From: Bacillota bacterium
Lineage (GTDB): Bacteria > Bacillota > Clostridia > Clostridiales > Clostridiaceae
Reading direction: 5' to 3'
Assembly (NCBI GenBank): GCA_023435985.1
Contig: JAEZKY010000087.1
Location: 1-37,138, forward strand
DNA: 37,138 nucleotides
Shown: piece after piece, positions 1 through 7,972 of the stretch
How the letters are laid out: the number at the start of each line of letters is the position of its first letter
How positions within the stretch are numbered: position 1 is the stretch's first letter
The notes under the pieces: model-generated
Told to the model about the DNA's origin: nothing
The model's database searches: none
Seen by the model: only the letters and a program-made list of their open reading frames with translations
Translations under genes and position numbers: made by a program

Positions 1-60
1 AACTATCACTCCTCATTATAATTTAGTTTATAGTAAAGCCTCATAAATATCAACTTAGAT

Positions 61-190
61 CAGTTTACAGTTAACAATTTACAATTCACAGTTGAGGATG
101 AAAAACCCTCCGGCTTTTCTTAAATCATATTTTGTAAAAATCCCCTCAAGGATTTTTATCCTAAACTTATCACTTATAACTTTTAACTCT
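61..190. repeat. Dispersed intergenic repeat, copy A
   Basis: This A+T-rich segment carries the core GGCTTTTC at 112-119. Before the core are CAGTTTACAGTT-like stretches, and after it come an inverted AAAATCC/GGATTTT pair and CTTATAAC-type tails. The same layout recurs near 3.6, 4.8, 15.0 and 30.0 kb, always between genes. No coding potential is visible. The family assignment comes from comparing copies by eye and the boundaries are approximate. The rest of bases 1-218 holds no recognisable gene. Confidence 0.55.
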
Positions 191-218
191 TCACCAGTTA
201 AGCTTTTTGCTAAATTAA

Positions 219-238
219 AGCGAGAGTTTCCTCTCGCT
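219..238 (-). terminator. Terminator of the radical SAM gene
   Basis: A perfect 8-bp stem (AGCGAGAG/CTCTCGCT) closes a GAAA tetraloop on the minus-strand RNA and is followed by TTAATTT. It overlaps the stop codon (237-239) of the radical SAM gene. The tail is only moderately U-rich, but the GNRA loop makes the hairpin very stable. Confidence 0.75.
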
Positions 239-1265
239 AATATATTATATCTAATTTTTTATCTTTTAGACAGAGTTTTATAGAACCCCTCTTAATTTCA
301 TCGTCCTGTTTTACAGTAATCTTTATATTGTTTTTCTTAAATTTATTAAAGTATAGTTTTTTATTAGCATAAAGCTTACTTAAATCTTTAGGATTAATAT
401 GTATTACTGCATCCTTTTCTTCTTTCAACTTTTCTAAAACCATATCCACAATTAGACTACCTTCAACTAACTCCCTAAAAGCTGGATGGAATGGTCCTGC
501 CACAACATCTTTTCCTTCAGTTATACTTTCTGTAGGCTGAAGTCCAATTCTTATTACATTGATTTTATTTTTCCTGTACATATCATATATGGTTTTACTT
601 ATATCTACCGCTTCTTGAAGCGAATATGGGATATATTCCTGACGCCTATACATTTTTTCCATTGGTGTATCCTTTATGACCAAGGACGGATATATTCTAC
701 ATATGTCCGGGTTCATTTTAATAGACTCTTCTGCTGTTGCTATATCCCTTTCAAACGTATCTCCAGGAAGCCCAGGCATAATCTGATGACCCAAAACAAA
801 TCCATATTGTTTTATCAGTCTGGATGCATCTATAACATCCTGTACATTATGACCTCTTCCAGCCTTCCTTAACACCTCTTCATTTAATGACTGAACACCA
901 AGCTCTATTATGTCTACTCCATACTCTTTAAGATAATTTAATATATAGTCATCAATATAATCCGGTCTTGTAGATAGCCTTATCTTATTTATAAGCTTTT
1001 TTTCTTTAAATTCTTTAGCTACTTGTAACAGCTCTCTCTGTTTATTTTCCTTTATGCCTGTGAATGTTCCACCAAAAAACGAAACCTCTATAGTTGCATT
1101 TTTATTACTTATTGTCTCTAGATACTCACGGATTGTATCTTTAACTGTTTGAGCTGTAACATCATCATCAGCACCTGTTATTCTGTCTTGATTACAAAAC
1201 ACACAATTATGAGGGCATCCTTCATGTGGTACAAATATGGGAATTATATAATAGTTCTTACTCAT
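237..1265 (-). CDS. Radical SAM protein, Elp3-like
   Basis: This is a radical S-adenosylmethionine enzyme of unknown substrate. The N-terminal CPHNCVFC is the CxxxCxxC motif that binds the 4Fe-4S cluster, and SFFGGTFTG is the conserved glycine-rich SAM-contact segment. The remainder resembles the Elp3-like family found beside rnc in many clostridia. I start it at the ATG at 1265 because GGAAGG lies 5 nt upstream; a GTG at 1271 would put that site inside the gene. It overlaps the end of rnc by 8 nt, so it is probably translationally coupled. About 342 residues is normal for the family. The fold is certain but the reaction is not known. Confidence 0.85.
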   Translation of the reverse strand: MSKNYYIIPIFVPHEGCPHNCVFCNQDRITGADDDVTAQTVKDTIREYLETISNKNATIEVSFFGGTFTGIKENKQRELLQVAKEFKEKKLINKIRLSTRPDYIDDYILNYLKEYGVDIIELGVQSLNEEVLRKAGRGHNVQDVIDASRLIKQYGFVLGHQIMPGLPGDTFERDIATAEESIKMNPDICRIYPSLVIKDTPMEKMYRRQEYIPYSLQEAVDISKTIYDMYRKNKINVIRIGLQPTESITEGKDVVAGPFHPAFRELVEGSLIVDMVLEKLKEEKDAVIHINPKDLSKLYANKKLYFNKFKKNNIKITVKQDDEIKRGSIKLCLKDKKLDIIY

Positions 1266-1956
1266 GCGCACCTTCCAATATATCTAATGCCTGCTTTGCA
1301 GCATTCTGCTCTGCTTCTTTTTTGCTATACCCAGAACCTTCTCCCATAAGTTTTTTATCTATAATTACATTTGTAAAAAACTTTCTTCTATGAGGTGGTC
1401 CTTCAAACTTAGTTAATTCATATTGAATTGCTACTTCTCCATCTTTTTGTAAAAACTCCTGAAGCTTTGTTTTAAAATCTAATACAATCTCATTATTTAT
1501 TGCTTTGTTTATTACTTCTTCAAAATGAAGCAATATAAAATCTCTTACAAAGCCAATTCCCTTATCAAGATAAACAGCAGCAAGTATCGCTTCAACTGCA
1601 TCGGCCTGTATAGAAATTCTTTCCCTTCCTCCTGTAAGCTCTTCTCCTTTGCTCATTCTTATATAATGACCAAGGTTTATTTTCTTTGCTATTTCATAAA
1701 GTGAATTTTCACAAACTATTAAACTTCTTATTTTAGTGAGTTCTCCTTCACTCTTATGCTTATAGTTGTTAAAAAGATGTTCAGTAATACAAAGTTGCAA
1801 CACTGAGTCTCCTAAAAATTCTAATCTCTCATTGTATTCAGCATCTTTAAATTGATTTGCAAAAGAACTATGTGTAAGCGCTGTTTTTAGCAATGTAGGA
1901 TTATTAAAACAAACTCCCAAGTTTTCTTCTATTTCTTTAAGTGTATATCTATTCAT
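1258..1956 (-). CDS. rnc: Ribonuclease III
   Basis: Double-strand-specific endoribonuclease that processes the 30S rRNA precursor and structured mRNAs. The catalytic signature NERLEFLGDSVL is near residues 38-49, and the second acidic cluster (ADAVEAILAAVYLD) follows. The C-terminal third is a double-stranded-RNA-binding domain ending in KKEAEQNAAKQALDIL. The 232-residue product starts at the ATG at 1956, which has GGAG 8 nt upstream; a TTG 30 nt earlier has no ribosome site. An extended -10 (TGTTATACT on the minus strand, near 2014-2022) may drive it, since acpP upstream has its own terminator. The acpP-rnc order is conserved in Firmicutes. Confidence 0.96.
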   Translation of the reverse strand: MNRYTLKEIEENLGVCFNNPTLLKTALTHSSFANQFKDAEYNERLEFLGDSVLQLCITEHLFNNYKHKSEGELTKIRSLIVCENSLYEIAKKINLGHYIRMSKGEELTGGRERISIQADAVEAILAAVYLDKGIGFVRDFILLHFEEVINKAINNEIVLDFKTKLQEFLQKDGEVAIQYELTKFEGPPHRRKFFTNVIIDKKLMGEGSGYSKKEAEQNAAKQALDILEGAHE

Positions 1957-2190
1957 GTATTCCACTCCTCGAAGTTTATTCTTCAACTTGCTAAATTTCT
2001 TCCTAGATAGCTAAGTATAACAAATTCAAGAATAAACTAATTATTTCATCTTTAAAATTCAAGTTCCTGTGTTCCTAACTATAATTTGCAACTGATAACT
2101 ATTATAAAATATACCGCTTTTAGTGTACAAATACAACTTCATTCACCTAAATAAAAGCAGTTTATCTAAGAACTTCTTAAAAAAATACAA

Positions 2191-2212
2191 AATCCCGCAT
2201 ATCTGCGGGATT
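2191..2212 (-). terminator. Terminator of acpP
   Basis: A perfect 8-bp G+C-rich stem (AATCCCGC/GCGGGATT) with a 6-nt loop is followed on the minus strand by TTGTATTTTTTT. It lies 4 nt past the acpP stop and separates acpP from rnc. Confidence 0.9.
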
Positions 2213-2215
2213 ATT

Positions 2216-2446
2216 TTATTCTTCGTGATGAGCTTTTACGTAATTGACAACATCTCCAACTGTTTTGAAGTTTTCAACGTCTTCGTCTGGAATTTCCATA
2301 TCTAGTTCATCTTCTAGAGCCATTATAAGCTCAACTATATCTAATGAGTCCGCATTTAAATCTTCAATAAAAGATGCTTCCATAACAACGCTTTCTACAT
2401 CGATACTTAACTTATCAGCAATTATTGCTTGGATTTTTTCAAACAT
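2216..2446 (-). CDS. acpP: Acyl carrier protein
   Basis: Small acidic carrier of growing acyl chains in type II fatty acid synthesis. The DSL motif in LNADSLDIVELIMALE carries the serine that receives 4'-phosphopantetheine from CoA. The product has 76 residues, the usual length, starting at the ATG at 2446 with GGGAGG 8 nt upstream; the in-frame GTG at 2455 overlaps the ribosome site. It has its own promoter and terminator, which fits the high expression expected of ACP. It sits downstream of plsX, whose enzyme uses acyl-ACP. Confidence 0.97.
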   Translation of the reverse strand: MFEKIQAIIADKLSIDVESVVMEASFIEDLNADSLDIVELIMALEDELDMEIPDEDVENFKTVGDVVNYVKAHHEE

Positions 2447-2475
2447 TTGTTTCACCTCCCAAGTTCTACATTTAG

Positions 2476-2504
2476 ATAATATTATATATTATTTAAATCG
2501 TCAA
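2476..2504 (-). promoter_or_regulatory. Probable sigma-A promoter of acpP
   Basis: On the minus strand TTGACG (2499-2504) and TATTAT (2476-2481) are separated by 17 nt, about 30 nt ahead of the acpP start. This suggests acpP is also transcribed separately from plsX. Confidence 0.5.
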
Positions 2505-2526
2505 TATTAGTTTCAATATATTTTTG

Positions 2527-3531
2527 TTAATTTTCCGAAGAAAATTCATTTTTTAGCTCTTTTAGTACATTATTCTCATAAAAAACTTTAGTTTGCTTAA
2601 TTGCATTTTTAAAAGCTTTAGCATCAGAACTGCCGTGAGCTTTTATGCAAATCCCATCTACTCCCAAAAACGGCGCGCCTCCAATTTCTTTATAATCAAA
2701 TTTCTTCGCTATATTTTTTAATACAGGTTTTAATAGAAGTATGCCTAATTTGGATATAATTGACGATTTAAGTATTTCATCTTTCACTATACCTAAAACA
2801 CTTGATGCTGAACCTTCATACATCTTAAGAGCTGTATTTCCTACAAAACCATCACTTACTAAAATATTAGTGTCACCTGTAGGTATCTCTCTTGGTTCAA
2901 TATTACCTTTAAAATTAATAGAAGTTTCTTCTTTTAAAATTTTAAAGGCTGCTTTGGTAAGTTCATTACCTTTTTCTTCTTCTTTGCCAATATTTATAAG
3001 ACCTATACTTGGACTTTGTACATTAAAAATTTTTTGGTAATATATTTTTCCCATTTTTGCAAATTGGACTAAAAATGATGGTTTACAATCTACATTAGCC
3101 CCAACATCTACTATCATAAAACTTCCGCGTCTTCCGGGCATTATTGGTGCAAGAGCTGGCCTTTCTACGCCTTTAATCCGTCCTATTATTAAAGTACAGC
3201 CCGCTAAAAAAGCCCCTGTGCTTCCTCCAGATATTATTCCATCACATTTGCCTTCTTTAACTAAATTCAACGCCTTAACTATGCTGGCATCCTTTTTCTT
3301 CCTTAAAGCCATTACTGGGTGTTCATCTGGTGAAATAACATCTTTAGCATCGATTACAGTTATCTTATCTTTAGGATAGGTATATTTAGCCAATTCTGAA
3401 TTTAAAATCTCTTCCGGCCCAGTAATATATAATTCAATATTATCAAATTCCTTTAGAGCTTGAATCACACCATCGATTACAGCTATAGGTGCATTATCTC
3501 CCCCCATACCATCTATGGCTATTTTCATCAT
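2527..3531 (-). CDS. plsX: Phosphate acyltransferase PlsX
   Basis: Converts acyl-ACP and phosphate to acyl-phosphate, the donor used by PlsY for the first acylation of glycerol-3-phosphate. The N-terminal MKIAIDGMGGDNAP is diagnostic, as are GGSTGAFLAG and the C-terminal GGAPFLGVDGICIKAHGSS. The 334-residue length is typical. Two adjacent ATGs (3531 and 3528) follow a GGGGGG ribosome site; the second has the better 6-nt spacing, so the true start may be 3 nt shorter. No fapR, fabD or fabG lies beside it, unlike the Bacillus order. FakA, encoded near 16 kb, produces the same acyl-phosphate from free fatty acids. Confidence 0.97.
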   Translation of the reverse strand: MMKIAIDGMGGDNAPIAVIDGVIQALKEFDNIELYITGPEEILNSELAKYTYPKDKITVIDAKDVISPDEHPVMALRKKKDASIVKALNLVKEGKCDGIISGGSTGAFLAGCTLIIGRIKGVERPALAPIMPGRRGSFMIVDVGANVDCKPSFLVQFAKMGKIYYQKIFNVQSPSIGLINIGKEEEKGNELTKAAFKILKEETSINFKGNIEPREIPTGDTNILVSDGFVGNTALKMYEGSASSVLGIVKDEILKSSIISKLGILLLKPVLKNIAKKFDYKEIGGAPFLGVDGICIKAHGSSDAKAFKNAIKQTKVFYENNVLKELKNEFSSEN

Positions 3532-3540
3532 AATCCCCCC

Positions 3541-3720
3541 ATTTTATTCAGTTATGAGTTAAGAAGTAAGAATTAAAAGTTTAAGGAAAGTAAACTCTTA
3601 ATTTAGTTTATAATTCATAATTAAGTAATCAAAGCCGCTAATTCGGTTAAAAGTCATATATGATAAATCCTAGAAAGGATCACTGGCTTTTCTATAAAAT
3701 ATTTTTGGCAATTGGTTTAA
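3541..3720. repeat. Dispersed intergenic repeat, copy B
   Basis: The core GGCTTTTC is at 3685-3692, followed by TATAAAATATTTTTGG. Upstream lie CAGTTATGAGTTAAG and TTATAATTCATAATTAAG stretches like those of the other copies. It occupies half of the 330-bp gap between plsX and rpmF; the other half holds a palindrome (about 3753-3768), an 18-bp inverted repeat and the rpmF terminator. Confidence 0.5.
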
Positions 3721-3772
3721 AATTTATTCCAAAACTTATTCTTTATGATTTATTATTACTTAAGTAATATTC

Positions 3773-3833
3773 ATATTTATATATATGCAGAACTACCTGT
3801 AAAATAAAAATAATGCTGCATATATATAAATAT
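3773..3833. repeat. 18-bp perfect inverted repeat
   Basis: The arms 3773-3790 and 3816-3833 (ATATTTATATATATGCAG and its complement) pair perfectly over 18 bp around a 25-nt loop. It lies just beyond the rpmF terminator and so between rpmF and plsX. It has no U-tract, so it is not a standard terminator. Its function is unknown. Confidence 0.6.
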
Positions 3834-3836
3834 AAT

Positions 3837-3863
3837 AAAAGAAAGTCCTAAAGACTTTCTTTT
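3837..3863 (-). terminator. Terminator of rpmF
   Basis: An 11-bp perfect stem (AAAAGAAAGTC/GACTTTCTTTT) with a 5-nt loop starts at the rpmF stop codon; the right-arm T-run serves as the tail. It would separate yceD-rpmF transcription from plsX. Confidence 0.85.
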
Positions 3864-4045
3864 TATTTTTCAGAAGCTACAACTTCCTTACCTTTGTAAT
3901 AACCACAACTCTTACATACTCTATGAGCAAGTTTCATTTCGTGGCATTGTGGACATTCAACTATGCCAGGTAAACTAGCTTTGAAAGTTTGAGATCTTCT
4001 TGCTTTTACTCTTGCTTTTCCTGATTTTCTTGCTGGACAACCCAT
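3863..4045 (-). CDS. rpmF: Ribosomal protein bL32
   Basis: 60-residue component of the large ribosomal subunit. The basic N-terminus (GCPARKSGKARVKARRSQ) is followed by CPQCHE and CKSCGYY, the four cysteines of the zinc-binding form. It lies 3 nt after yceD, the standard bacterial pairing, and ends at a terminator. Confidence 0.97.
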   Translation of the reverse strand: MGCPARKSGKARVKARRSQTFKASLPGIVECPQCHEMKLAHRVCKSCGYYKGKEVVASEK

Positions 4046-4048
4046 TCC

Positions 4049-4555
4049 TTACACCTCCTTATTATCAAACAAACCTTTTAAGGCTTCAAAACGTATATCT
4101 ACGTTTTCTTTTTGGCATGAACATGAAGCATGATTTAAATTGCATCCACATTCTTGGCAAAGTCCTTTACAGTCGTTCTTACAAACTCTTTTAATAGGTA
4201 AAGTTGAAATAATACTATTTTCAACAATTTCTGTGATGTCTAAAACATCATCCATTACAACAATAGTTTCATCATCTTTACTATCTCTATTAGTTGTAAA
4301 CCTTTCTTCTATATCAATATCTATTGGATAGATAAAGGTATCTAAACATCTGGAACATGTCATTTCTAAATTAGCTTTGATCTTAGCATTTAATATTAAT
4401 ATATCACTATCGGATGAAATTACGCCAATAACTTCACATGAACCTACAGACTTAATCGTATCTCCTTCAAAGTCAAATACAGGTATCTCAAAAGTGTAAT
4501 CAATATTTTTGCTTCTGTCTTTACCTGAAACAATATCAGAAATTTGTACTTTCAT
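4049..4555 (-). CDS. yceD: YceD/DUF177 family protein
   Basis: Conserved protein encoded immediately ahead of rpmF and linked in other bacteria to 23S rRNA accumulation; its biochemical role is not settled. The ~168-residue product has CSRC near residue 83 and a cysteine-rich segment with CKNDCKGLCQECGCN, typical of the family. I start it at the ATG at 4555 (MKVQISDIVSG), where family similarity begins. That ATG lacks a good ribosome site: only GTGA is present. In contrast, a five-codon in-frame reading frame about 60 nt upstream has an excellent one (see separate entry). A strong promoter lies at 4658-4686. Confidence 0.9.
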   Translation of the reverse strand: MKVQISDIVSGKDRSKNIDYTFEIPVFDFEGDTIKSVGSCEVIGVISSDSDILILNAKIKANLEMTCSRCLDTFIYPIDIDIEERFTTNRDSKDDETIVVMDDVLDITEIVENSIISTLPIKRVCKNDCKGLCQECGCNLNHASCSCQKENVDIRFEALKGLFDNKEV

Positions 4556-4597
4556 AAAATCACAGGACAATAACTTATATAATATACACAAAGTAAA

Positions 4598-4615
4598 CTA
4601 TATAATATTCTCCAT
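4598..4615 (-). other. Five-codon upstream reading frame before yceD
   Basis: The minus strand reads AAGGAG, 5 nt, then ATG and four more codons (MENII) and TAG. It is in the same frame as yceD, whose start is 60 nt further on. It is the first ribosome site after the promoter at 4658-4686. It could be a regulatory leader or the remains of an older, longer N-terminus broken by a nonsense change. Translation is inferred, not shown. Confidence 0.45.
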
Positions 4616-4657
4616 TTTCACTCCTTAGCACATATATTTATAAAACAAACACAACTA

Positions 4658-4686
4658 ATTATATAAATTGAGTATCAAAAAGTCAA
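4658..4686 (-). promoter_or_regulatory. Strong sigma-A promoter for yceD-rpmF
   Basis: On the minus strand TTGACT (4681-4686), a 17-nt spacer and a perfect TATAAT (4658-4663) are present. Transcription would begin near 4650, about 95 nt before the yceD ATG. Confidence 0.75.
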
Positions 4687-4737
4687 GGTATTTATTATAA
4701 ATATAGATAAATTTTAGACTTATTACAAGCACAGTTA

Positions 4738-4870
4738 TAAGGTTATTAATTAAGGGTTATGACTTAAAGCTGAAATCCACAACTAGATGTCAAAAAATTA
4801 TTTATAAAAAGCCATCCAAGAACCTCAATCCTTAGCTATAACTAGCCAACTATAAACTGATTGACTGTAT
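4738..4870. repeat. Dispersed intergenic repeat, divergent copy C
   Basis: In reverse orientation this segment contains CAGTTTATAGTTGG, GGATGGCTTTTTATAAAT and GGATTTCAGC, in the same order as copy A. It is the most divergent of the five copies (GGCTTTTT instead of GGCTTTTC). It fills part of the gap between the yceD promoter and the ackA terminator. Confidence 0.4.
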
Positions 4871-4902
4871 TCTAAACCCTAATTAAATTATAGTTTTCAA
4901 AA

Positions 4903-4957
4903 ATTATGCTGTTCTAACATACCTAAGCTTAAAATAGGCATACCAGAACAGCATAAT
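4903..4957 (-). terminator. Long-stem terminator of ackA
   Basis: The arms 4903-4925 and 4935-4957 form a 23-bp stem with a 9-nt loop. The outer 13 bp are perfect. Inner differences become G-U pairs only in the minus-strand RNA, so the structure is maintained for that strand. A short TTTTTG tail follows. It lies about 105 nt past the ackA stop. Confidence 0.75.
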
Positions 4958-5063
4958 ATTTAGATAAAACAAATTTTAAATCAAAATATTTCATCTATCT
5001 TAGGCCTTAGGCACATTCAAAAAAATAACAAGTCCATTGCCAACCTATTTTCTTTCACATACC

Positions 5064-6260
5064 TTAAATTAAAGCCATAGTTTCTTTAGCAATCATTAGT
5101 TCTTCGTTTGTTGGAATTACATACACTTTTACCTTTGAATCTGGTGTAGAAATTTCCATACCATCACCAATATCATGGCTTTCATTTTGCTTAACATTTA
5201 ACTTTATTCCTAAGAATTCCATATCAGTTAATGCTCTTATTCTTATTTCTGGAGCATGTTCTCCAACACCTGCAGTAAACACAATAGCATCAACCCCGCC
5301 CATTGCTGCTGCATAGGCACCAATTTGTTTCTTAACTTGGTATCCCATTATATCCATAACAAGTAAAGCTTTAGGGTCATTTCTTTCTTCAACACCACTT
5401 CTGATATCTCTAAAATCTGTTCCTATTCCAGATAATCCTAAAATTCCTGATTCTTTATTTAAGATTTTATCCATTTCAGCTGCAGAATATCCTTTTTCCT
5501 GCATTAAATAAGTAACTATTGATGGATCTATGCTTCCAGATCTTGATCCCATCATAATACCATCTAAAGGAGTGAATCCCATTGTAGTATCTACTGATTC
5601 CCCACCATTAACTGCTGTAATACTTACGCCATTACCTATATGACAAGTTATAGTTTTTAAATCAGTTACATCTTTTTTTAGAACTTTTGCAACTTCACCA
5701 GCTACATACTTATGAGATGTTCCATGGAATCCATATCTTCTTACGCCATCTTCTTCATAAAATTTATATGGCACTGGATACATAAATGCTTTTTGAGGCA
5801 TTGTTTGATGGAAAGCTGTGTCAAATACTAAAACCATTGGTGTATTTTTCATAATTGCTTGACAAGCTCTTATTCCAGATATACTTCCTGGATTATGAAG
5901 TGGTGCAAGTTTTACAATTTCATGAAGATATTCAATAACTTCATCGCTTACTACTACTGATGTAGCATATTTTCCGCCATGAACAACTCTATGTCCAACA
6001 GCAGATATTTCATCCATTGACTTAATTACGCCATGTGTATCATCTACTAGACTCTTTAATACTAATTCAATTGCATCTTGGTGATCCTTAAGTGGTGTTT
6101 CAACCACATATTTATCTTTTCCATCAACCTTTTGAGTTAATATTGATCCATTAATTCCTATTCTTTCAACAAGTCCTTGAGCTAAAGCTTCTTCAGTACT
6201 CATATCAATAAGTTGATATTTTAATGAAGAACTACCACAATTTATAACTAATACTTTCAT
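5064..6260 (-). CDS. ackA: Acetate kinase
   Basis: Cytoplasmic enzyme that converts acetyl-phosphate and ADP to acetate and ATP, the energy-yielding last step of acetate formation. The N-terminal KVLVINCGSSSLKYQL phosphate loop, VGHRVVHGG, FDTAFHQTMP, YGFHGTSHKY, TCHIGNGVS and FTAGVGEH are all present. At 398 residues it is full length. It begins with GGAGAG upstream of the ATG, follows pta by 70 bp, and ends about 105 nt before a long-stem terminator, so pta-ackA form a two-gene operon. Confidence 0.98.
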   Translation of the reverse strand: MKVLVINCGSSSLKYQLIDMSTEEALAQGLVERIGINGSILTQKVDGKDKYVVETPLKDHQDAIELVLKSLVDDTHGVIKSMDEISAVGHRVVHGGKYATSVVVSDEVIEYLHEIVKLAPLHNPGSISGIRACQAIMKNTPMVLVFDTAFHQTMPQKAFMYPVPYKFYEEDGVRRYGFHGTSHKYVAGEVAKVLKKDVTDLKTITCHIGNGVSITAVNGGESVDTTMGFTPLDGIMMGSRSGSIDPSIVTYLMQEKGYSAAEMDKILNKESGILGLSGIGTDFRDIRSGVEERNDPKALLVMDIMGYQVKKQIGAYAAAMGGVDAIVFTAGVGEHAPEIRIRALTDMEFLGIKLNVKQNESHDIGDGMEISTPDSKVKVYVIPTNEELMIAKETMALI

Positions 6261-6330
6261 GTTCTCTCTCCTTTATCCTTTTAATATCATCATATTGTTA
6301 TTCAATTAATTAAATATTCATATTTAATTA

Positions 6331-7332
6331 TTATTTAACGCTTTGTGCCTGAACTGCTGTTAATGCAACAACATTTACTATATCATCAGAGCTACATCCT
6401 CTTGATAAATCGTTAATTGGCTTTGCAAATCCTTGACAAACTGGTCCTATAGCTGTTGCATTTGCAAATCTTTGAACTAATTTATATCCTATATTACCTG
6501 CTTGTAAATCTGGGAATACTAAAACATTAGCCTTTCCTGCAACTTTACTATTTGGTGCTTTTTGTGCTGCTACTTTTTCTACTATAGATGCATCTAATTG
6601 AAGTTCACCATCTATATCTAAGTCAGGTCTTAATTCTCTTGCTTTTTGAGTTGCGTTTCTAACTTTGTCAACTACTTCATGACTTGCACTTCCCATTGTA
6701 GAGAATGATAACATCGCTACTTTAGGGTCCATATTACATAATTTCTTAGCAGTTTCTGCTGTTGCTATTGCTATTGCTGCTAACTCATCTTCATTAGGAT
6801 TTGGGTTAACTGCGCAGTCTGCAAATAATAAAGTTCCATTATCTCCATAAGTTGATCCTGGTACTTGCATTATAAAGAAGCTTGAAACAACTGATACTCC
6901 TGGTGCTGTTTTTATAATTTGTAATCCTGGTCTTAATAAATCTCCAGTAGTGTGAACAGCTCCTGATACCATTCCATCCGCATCATCTAATTTAACCATC
7001 ATTGTAGCAAAATATAAAGGATCTCTAACTATTTTATCTGCCTTTTCCATTGTCATACCTTTATTTTTTCTTAATTCATAAAAAGCTTCAATATACTTAT
7101 CTAAATTAGCTGATTCATCTGGATCTATTATTTCAATTCCTGATAAATCTACACTTAATTCCTTAGCTTTACTATTTATTTCGTTCTTATTACCTACTAA
7201 AATTGGATATGCTAATCCTAACTCATTTATTTTTTGTGCCGCTGCTATATTTCTTTCTTCATTTCCTTCTGGAAGAACAATTTTCTTTTTATCAGCTTGT
7301 GCTGCTGTCCATATTTTTTTCATAAGGTCCAT
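6331..7332 (-). CDS. pta: Phosphate acetyltransferase
   Basis: Converts acetyl-CoA and phosphate to acetyl-phosphate and CoA, feeding AckA. The 333-residue product is the short single-domain form typical of Firmicutes. Visible family segments are KKIVLPEGNEERN, GMVSGAVHTTGDLLRPGLQI, FADCAVNPNP, MLSFSTMGS and the C-terminal VFPDLQAGNIGYKLVQR. AGGAG lies 12 nt before the ATG at 7332, which is rather far; an internal ATG at 7323 has no ribosome site. The operon start probably lies at 7375-7404, with an inverted repeat upstream. Confidence 0.97.
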   Translation of the reverse strand: MDLMKKIWTAAQADKKKIVLPEGNEERNIAAAQKINELGLAYPILVGNKNEINSKAKELSVDLSGIEIIDPDESANLDKYIEAFYELRKNKGMTMEKADKIVRDPLYFATMMVKLDDADGMVSGAVHTTGDLLRPGLQIIKTAPGVSVVSSFFIMQVPGSTYGDNGTLLFADCAVNPNPNEDELAAIAIATAETAKKLCNMDPKVAMLSFSTMGSASHEVVDKVRNATQKARELRPDLDIDGELQLDASIVEKVAAQKAPNSKVAGKANVLVFPDLQAGNIGYKLVQRFANATAIGPVCQGFAKPINDLSRGCSSDDIVNVVALTAVQAQSVK

Positions 7333-7374
7333 AATTATTCTTATCTCCTCTCCATCTATCCTATCTCTAATATT

Positions 7375-7404
7375 ACTATACTCCTATATTAGCCGATTTT
7401 TCAA
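7375..7404 (-). promoter_or_regulatory. Candidate promoter of pta-ackA
   Basis: The minus strand has TTGAAA (7399-7404), an 18-nt spacer and TATAGT (7375-7380), about 45 nt before the pta ATG. The hexamers are reasonable but not perfect. Confidence 0.35.
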
Positions 7405-7430
7405 CATAAATTCTAGATAAAATTGAAGTC

Positions 7431-7452
7431 TTTAGATTGGCAATAATCTAAA
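7431..7452. promoter_or_regulatory. Inverted repeat upstream of the pta promoter
   Basis: TTTAGATT and AATCTAAA form perfect 8-bp arms around GGCAAT. The centre lies about 38 bp upstream of the candidate pta -35 box, a usual position for an activator or repressor dimer. No factor is identified. The rest of the 640-bp gap (7333-7972) is A+T-rich, with no reading frame, riboswitch-like G+C-rich block or tRNA that I can see. Confidence 0.3.
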
Positions 7453-7972
7453 TTGTCTGATAATAGTATTGTAAAATACGAATATAGGAAAAGTATATTT
7501 TTTAACAATTAAATGTTATATAAAATTACTTTCTAATTCGTTATAAAATATCATTAAATGTTTTAAATTTTAGTAATTTATATATGAAAAATTTGAACTT
7601 TTTAGCTGCCATTTACTTAACTTTATACTAATAAATGTATTAAAAAACTTTATACGTGCCTCTATATTACCATTATTTATCTTTAAGTATGCTTAATCAG
7701 TCACTTCTCAATCAAGATAATTATCTGATTATTCTGAAAACATTTGTCTAATGTTGAAAAAATCAGTAAAGTTTATTTTTTAACAATGATTTTTTCTATT
7801 TCTCTAACTAACCTTTTTATGAAGTATATTGCAAATTATATTATTAATATTCATATAGTTTTATATTATGATATACTATATATAAAAAATCACGACTTGA
7901 TTTATTACTTGTAATTTTTAGCTATATAGTTATTAATTATATTATTAACTATAAACTAAATTCAGAAAGGAA

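Noticed and set aside
486..872. Plus-strand reading frame of about 128 codons
   Set aside because: It lies wholly within the radical SAM gene on the other strand, has no ribosome site and shows no family motif.
3532..3862. FapR operator for plsX
   Set aside because: Inverted repeats are present but none matches the FapR site as I know it, and no fapR gene is nearby.
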